Positions 61,901 to 64,000 of a stretch of 64,000 nt of DNA are shown here, piece by piece. Made by a program: the position numbers and the translations under genes. Source of the DNA: Akkermansia muciniphila (GTDB taxonomy: Bacteria > Verrucomicrobiota > Verrucomicrobiia > Verrucomicrobiales > V1-33); assembly GCA_943333275.1 (NCBI GenBank), contig CALQSQ010000016.1, positions 1 to 64,000 on the forward strand, given 5' to 3'. Within the stretch, counting starts at the first letter, position 1; each line of letters begins with the position of its first letter. The notes under the pieces were generated by a model. The model was not told the DNA's origin. It was given only the letters and a program-made list of their open reading frames with translations, and ran no database searches.

Positions 61901-62481
61901 TGGTGCCAGCCATCGAGCATCCGAATGCGGCGCGGGCTGGAACTGAGGTTTTCCAAGGCACAAAATCTCACGATGCCGAATTTCTCACTCGCGGCCAGGG
62001 ACCAGGTGAACTTTATGGCCAATGAGTGGTGGATTTCTTCAAAGCGAACACTCGTCCCGCTCGTGTGTTTGTATAAATGGCGCGTGATCTCGGCGGCAGG
62101 AGCCGTGGGACTCCATGGCTCCCAGATGGTTCCGTCCACGTCCATCAGGCTGAGAACCCCACTGGCCTTGGGTTGTTGAAGAATTTTATCGACAGTCTGA
62201 TAAGGGAAAATGGCCTGGTCGGGATTCCGGTGACCGGCGGTGAATCCGGTGTTGCTGCCCACGAACATCCATAAATCGGAATCCGATACCACCGTCATCA
62301 AAAACGGCGACATCAGGTGCACGTTGCGAATGCACAAGTGCGGCTCGCCATCCACCAGGACATGCTCATCGGTCACTGCTGCGGTCTCTGACTGGCAGGG
62401 GCGCTGGTGACTGGGGGAAGGCTGGATTCCAAACCTGTGATCGGCTTTGAAGGTGTTCTGCTGCACGAAAGTGGATTCCAA
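58987..62481 (-). CDS. GH94-like glycoside phosphorylase/hydrolase (candidate beta-1,3-glucan phosphorylase)
   Basis: The 1164-residue product has no signal peptide and is expected in the cytoplasm. Residues about 40-360 look like the N-terminal beta-sandwich of cellobiose-phosphorylase-type enzymes (LSLMDVDGTIWEPWSP, then FGIVRFCALENLSSSPRRIRM). Residues about 370-1000 are an alpha/alpha barrel with GYSGNWRDIFQNWESLAYSYP, GYWGDHQIIYLLRLLEG and, at 661-669, the GH94-like loop PEWNDANNA, whose Asp665 is in the position of the catalytic acid of GH94 enzymes. The size fits GH149 or GH161 beta-1,3-oligoglucan phosphorylases better than the roughly 800-residue GH94 enzymes. The start is a TTG at 62481; a GTG at 62466 is possible. 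It is operonic with the GPH transporter and divergent from a GH81 gene. Confidence 0.7.
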   Translation of the reverse strand: MESTFVQQNTFKADHRFGIQPSPSHQRPCQSETAAVTDEHVLVDGEPHLCIRNVHLMSPFLMTVVSDSDLWMFVGSNTGFTAGHRNPDQAIFPYQTVDKILQQPKASGVLSLMDVDGTIWEPWSPTAPAAEITRHLYKHTSGTSVRFEEIHHSLAIKFTWSLAASEKFGIVRFCALENLSSSPRRIRMLDGWHHLLPPGVTQETFARYSYLAAAYMRHEALNDCGLGIYTLNSGISDRAEPSESLRAGVAWSLGHSDPLLLLSDRQVEAFRAGRKLAPETEVRGEFGAHLISTSFELPPQGTHRWTLVADSGLDHAAALSLSQQLKNPLDLHKALTADVAATMQALQRRIAGADARQQTADASASVHHFANVLYNCMRGGTLHDGYDFPTSDLVEYLKTRNVHTLGRHASWIAGLPERANLSFLEASASGQGDAQLLRLVREYLPLSFSRRHGDPSRPWNRFEIHTKDENGNPLLGYSGNWRDIFQNWESLAYSYPASFGSMIAVFLNASTADGYNPYRITRNGIDWEVLDPKDAWSHIGYWGDHQIIYLLRLLEGNERFWPGQLSSRLEERLYAYANVPYKIAGFDDLVRDPRHSITFDEPLHEKLLERSRCLGGDGKLCADENGAVVMVSLLEKLLVPALVKLSNLVPGGGIWLNTQRPEWNDANNALAGWGVSVVTVGYLRRYLHFLAGLLGTSKLSSIHLSTPVAELLRELAPILPDAIAAQDDADRWRVMEALGRAGAAHRGKVYERKECGSLPMTLDEVRDFVIAALLAIDSTIDSNRREDGMFHSYNVLEVAGGKARVHRLDLMLEGQVAALSSGRLAPDAALHVLTAMRGSGLYRADQNSYLLYPDRKISPFLERNILPGDFKSRAPVLAKLLEAQDRSLAIMDQTGRAHFNADLTNARDLESRMDLLARSAHWKELMTQSRMEILVMWEEVFHHQSFTGRSGSMFAFEGLGSIYWHMVAKLLLAAQEIYAQQKQQASSDPLTLKLANACEDVRNGLGFTKDAKTYGAFPTDPYSHSPAHRGAQQPGMTGQVKEEILTRMGELGVRIQDGHVHFEPSRLKRSEFFTQAHVFHTFDLHGQSQSWELPAGSLAFTLFQIPVGYILSSQPSITVEWQNGRMETIAGSALPHRESRELFLRTDSIRRIQVIIPTQNLPQS

Positions 62482-62744
62482 GGGGCGTAAAGGGTGTCAG
62501 GGCTGATTTGGAAGGCATTTCAACAGGAATCAGGATGCAATGGCAAGAAAAAATTGCACAAAATTGCATTCTAATCCGGCCGGAACTTTTCCAGTCGGCG
62601 ACCGTTCGCCACACGGGTCGTTGTCCATCCTTTGAAACCTCGGCCGTCTGGTTTGCATAGGGAAAATCCCCAGGGATTTGCTTGTTGCAAAATTATGCAA
62701 AACAATTCACCTTCCTTTCTCATTTTCCATATCAATTCTCCAGC
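62482..62744. promoter_or_regulatory. Divergent control region of the glucan locus with TGCAA/TTGCA operator cluster
   Basis: No gene is present. Half-sites occur at 62535-62541 (ATGCAAT), 62553-62559 (ATTGCAC), 62563-62569 (ATTGCAT), 62652-62658 (TTTGCAT), 62685-62690 (TTGCAA) and 62695-62701 (ATGCAAA). The last two form an inverted repeat TTGCA-n6-TGCAA at 62685-62700. The first and third form a longer inverted repeat. This suggests a carbohydrate-responsive regulator (LacI- or AraC-type) controlling both divergent transcripts. The regulator gene is not in the window. Confidence 0.5.
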
Positions 62745-64000
62745 ATGAATCCCGCCCCCAAGTTTTTTTCATTTCGCCGAGCCAGTCACTTCAGCTTAGC
62801 GACTTTTGGATCGGCCATTTTGGCTGCGGGCGAAAATGCCAGCGCCGAGGAACGGAAGAACGTGCCCATGGGCCCCGGCAGTTACTCGCTGACCGTTCCA
62901 AAATCCTGCAAACCGCTGCCGGAGAAAATTTTCAAAACCGTTGCAGTCAACGGTCCCACAGTAACCGGTCAGTGGTGGAGTTCCCTCCTGTGGCAGGAGT
63001 TCTCCCAAAATATGTTCGCCCACCCCCTGGGCATGGTTTGCACGCCCGAGGGCCTGGCGATCGCGTATCCGGGAGCGGCAATCGTTGGAAGTGAGAACGC
63101 GATCATGGGGGGTGGGATCACAAAGGAGGGCGATCTGAAAATTTCGCATTCCGGAATGGCAAAATTTCCCGCCGCCGAGTGCGGCGGATATTCAGACTGG
63201 TTTGTGACCGCGACGTTTGCCGCTGGCGGAAAATCACTCAAAACCAGTTTTGGTCACGGCAGTGCCTTCGTTTTCTGCCAGTTTGAAAATGGCGACCCTG
63301 TTGTAAATTTCGACCAGGCTCCCAAAGTTTGGTCGGGTGCCGGGGAGGCGGTCGTGGGACTCACCGTCAAGGGCAACCATTACGGGCTTTTTGGGGCAAC
63401 GGGAACCACCTGGACCGGACTGGACGGCAAGGTCTTTACCAATCATGCCAATGGCAAAACCTATTTCTCAATCGCGCTTCTTCCCGACAATAAACCTGAG
63501 ACTCTTGCCCTCTTCAAACGTTACGCCTACAGCCACGTGACCGATACCGTGGTGCAATCCGAAGTGCTCACCGGCAGGGTCACGGCCAGCTACAAATTCA
63601 AGGTGAAAGCCTGGGAGGGTTCGGAGACAGGCACCCTGTTCGCACTTTATCCCCATCAATGGAAATACACGAAAACCAAACTCACAGGCCTGACCTATGC
63701 TTCGGTTCGCGGTCAGATGAAGGTAGGCGAGGGTTCGGAATTCCTCACCGAGGTGCCGATTCAGGGCGTGCTTCCCTTGTTTCCCGCAGAGGCTATCGGC
63801 AACAAGGAGCGGATGCTGGGATACCTGCGTGAGGAGGCTGAAATGAAGTCGCCGGATTTTGCCGATACCTATTGGGAAGGAAAATATCTGGGCCGCCTGG
63901 CCACCCTGAGCGGGGTCGCCGAGGCTTCGAGTGCTCCGGATCTGCAGAACGGTTTTGTGGCGGAGATCAAACGGCGTCTCGAAAATTGGTTTACCGCAAG
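62745..64000 (+). CDS. GH81-type endo-1,3-beta-glucanase (partial, runs off right edge)
   Basis: The frame is open from ATG 62745 to the end of the window (418 codons and two bases), so only the N-terminal part is seen. A signal peptide precedes the mature protein (FSLATFGSAILAAGENASA). GH81 landmarks are visible: GQWWSSLLWQEFSQNMFAHPLGM, equivalent to the family's 'TNKxYxNLL...PYPL' start, GTLFALYPHQWKYTK, and ADTYWEGKYLGRLATLS at the junction to the catalytic alpha/alpha barrel. The catalytic acids lie beyond the edge. GH81 enzymes cleave internal beta-1,3-glucan bonds, as in laminarin, curdlan or fungal walls. It is divergent from the GH94-like/GPH operon, which it probably supplies with oligosaccharides. 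Confidence 0.83.
   Translation, partial: MNPAPKFFSFRRASHFSLATFGSAILAAGENASAEERKNVPMGPGSYSLTVPKSCKPLPEKIFKTVAVNGPTVTGQWWSSLLWQEFSQNMFAHPLGMVCTPEGLAIAYPGAAIVGSENAIMGGGITKEGDLKISHSGMAKFPAAECGGYSDWFVTATFAAGGKSLKTSFGHGSAFVFCQFENGDPVVNFDQAPKVWSGAGEAVVGLTVKGNHYGLFGATGTTWTGLDGKVFTNHANGKTYFSIALLPDNKPETLALFKRYAYSHVTDTVVQSEVLTGRVTASYKFKVKAWEGSETGTLFALYPHQWKYTKTKLTGLTYASVRGQMKVGEGSEFLTEVPIQGVLPLFPAEAIGNKERMLGYLREEAEMKSPDFADTYWEGKYLGRLATLSGVAEASSAPDLQNGFVAEIKRRLENWFTA

Overview
The window looks like a chromosomal segment of a Verrucomicrobiota bacterium with a moderately high G+C content. The evidence is the combination of a PEP-CTERM protein next to a TIGR02597-like protein, a GloVer-repeat secreted protein, giant lamin-tail/CotH-type and InlB-like-repeat secreted proteins, DUF1501 and DUF3179 proteins, and housekeeping genes that mostly lack clear Shine-Dalgarno sites. 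I see no tRNA, rRNA, CRISPR array, transposase or phage gene.

Layout. 1-6299 is core metabolism: an NQR2/RnfD-type membrane protein running off the left edge, a translationally coupled argB-argD-argF operon, a UDP-glucuronate decarboxylase-like gene, and convergent purD. 6581-8595 is an overlapping OmpR-type regulator and sensor kinase pair. 8638-24445 is a 16-kb block of secreted or repeat proteins: two helical-repeat proteins built from W..(x)DPxxAxxW units (one at each side), a GloVer protein, two Asp/Gly-rich calcium-binding-type paralogues with exact 45-nt tandem units, a secreted protein with an 'NDLF' N-terminal domain, and an 1884-residue InlB-like-repeat protein. A near-identical 21-nt element precedes two of these genes. 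24668-27468 holds an esterase-like hydrolase, DAHP synthase and a TPM-domain protein. 27482-31854 (minus strand) is a four-gene unit: TIGR02597-like, PEP-CTERM, a PEP-CTERM-less paralogue and a protein resembling an inactive peptidase. 32076-41839 is mixed housekeeping: TcdA, YgfZ, a cyclophilin lipoprotein, DUF971, DUF1501, 2-oxoglutarate dehydrogenase E1, a sialate O-acetylesterase-like enzyme and a YdjM-like membrane protein. 41927-44844 encodes a putative ABC exporter permease followed by two small coiled-coil, C-terminally membrane-anchored proteins. 45090-51947 is a 2285-residue multidomain secreted protein, followed by a DUF3179 protein. 54879-53259 is a glnK-amt nitrogen operon with a convincing sigma-54 promoter. 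55437-57621 holds an LTxxQ-type exported protein and an ABC ATPase without an adjacent permease.

The right end (57637-64000) is probably a beta-1,3-glucan utilisation locus. A GPH-family sugar symporter and a 1164-residue GH94-like (possibly GH149/GH161) phosphorylase candidate form a minus-strand operon. It diverges from a GH81-type endo-1,3-glucanase cut by the window edge. The shared 263-bp control region carries six TGCAA/TTGCA half-sites.

The most noteworthy signals are this glucan locus with its operator cluster, the shared 21-nt promoter element and W-DP repeat family in the 8.6-24.4 kb block, a common C-terminal module on several otherwise unrelated secreted proteins, and a strongly structured leader before the second Asp/Gly-rich gene.
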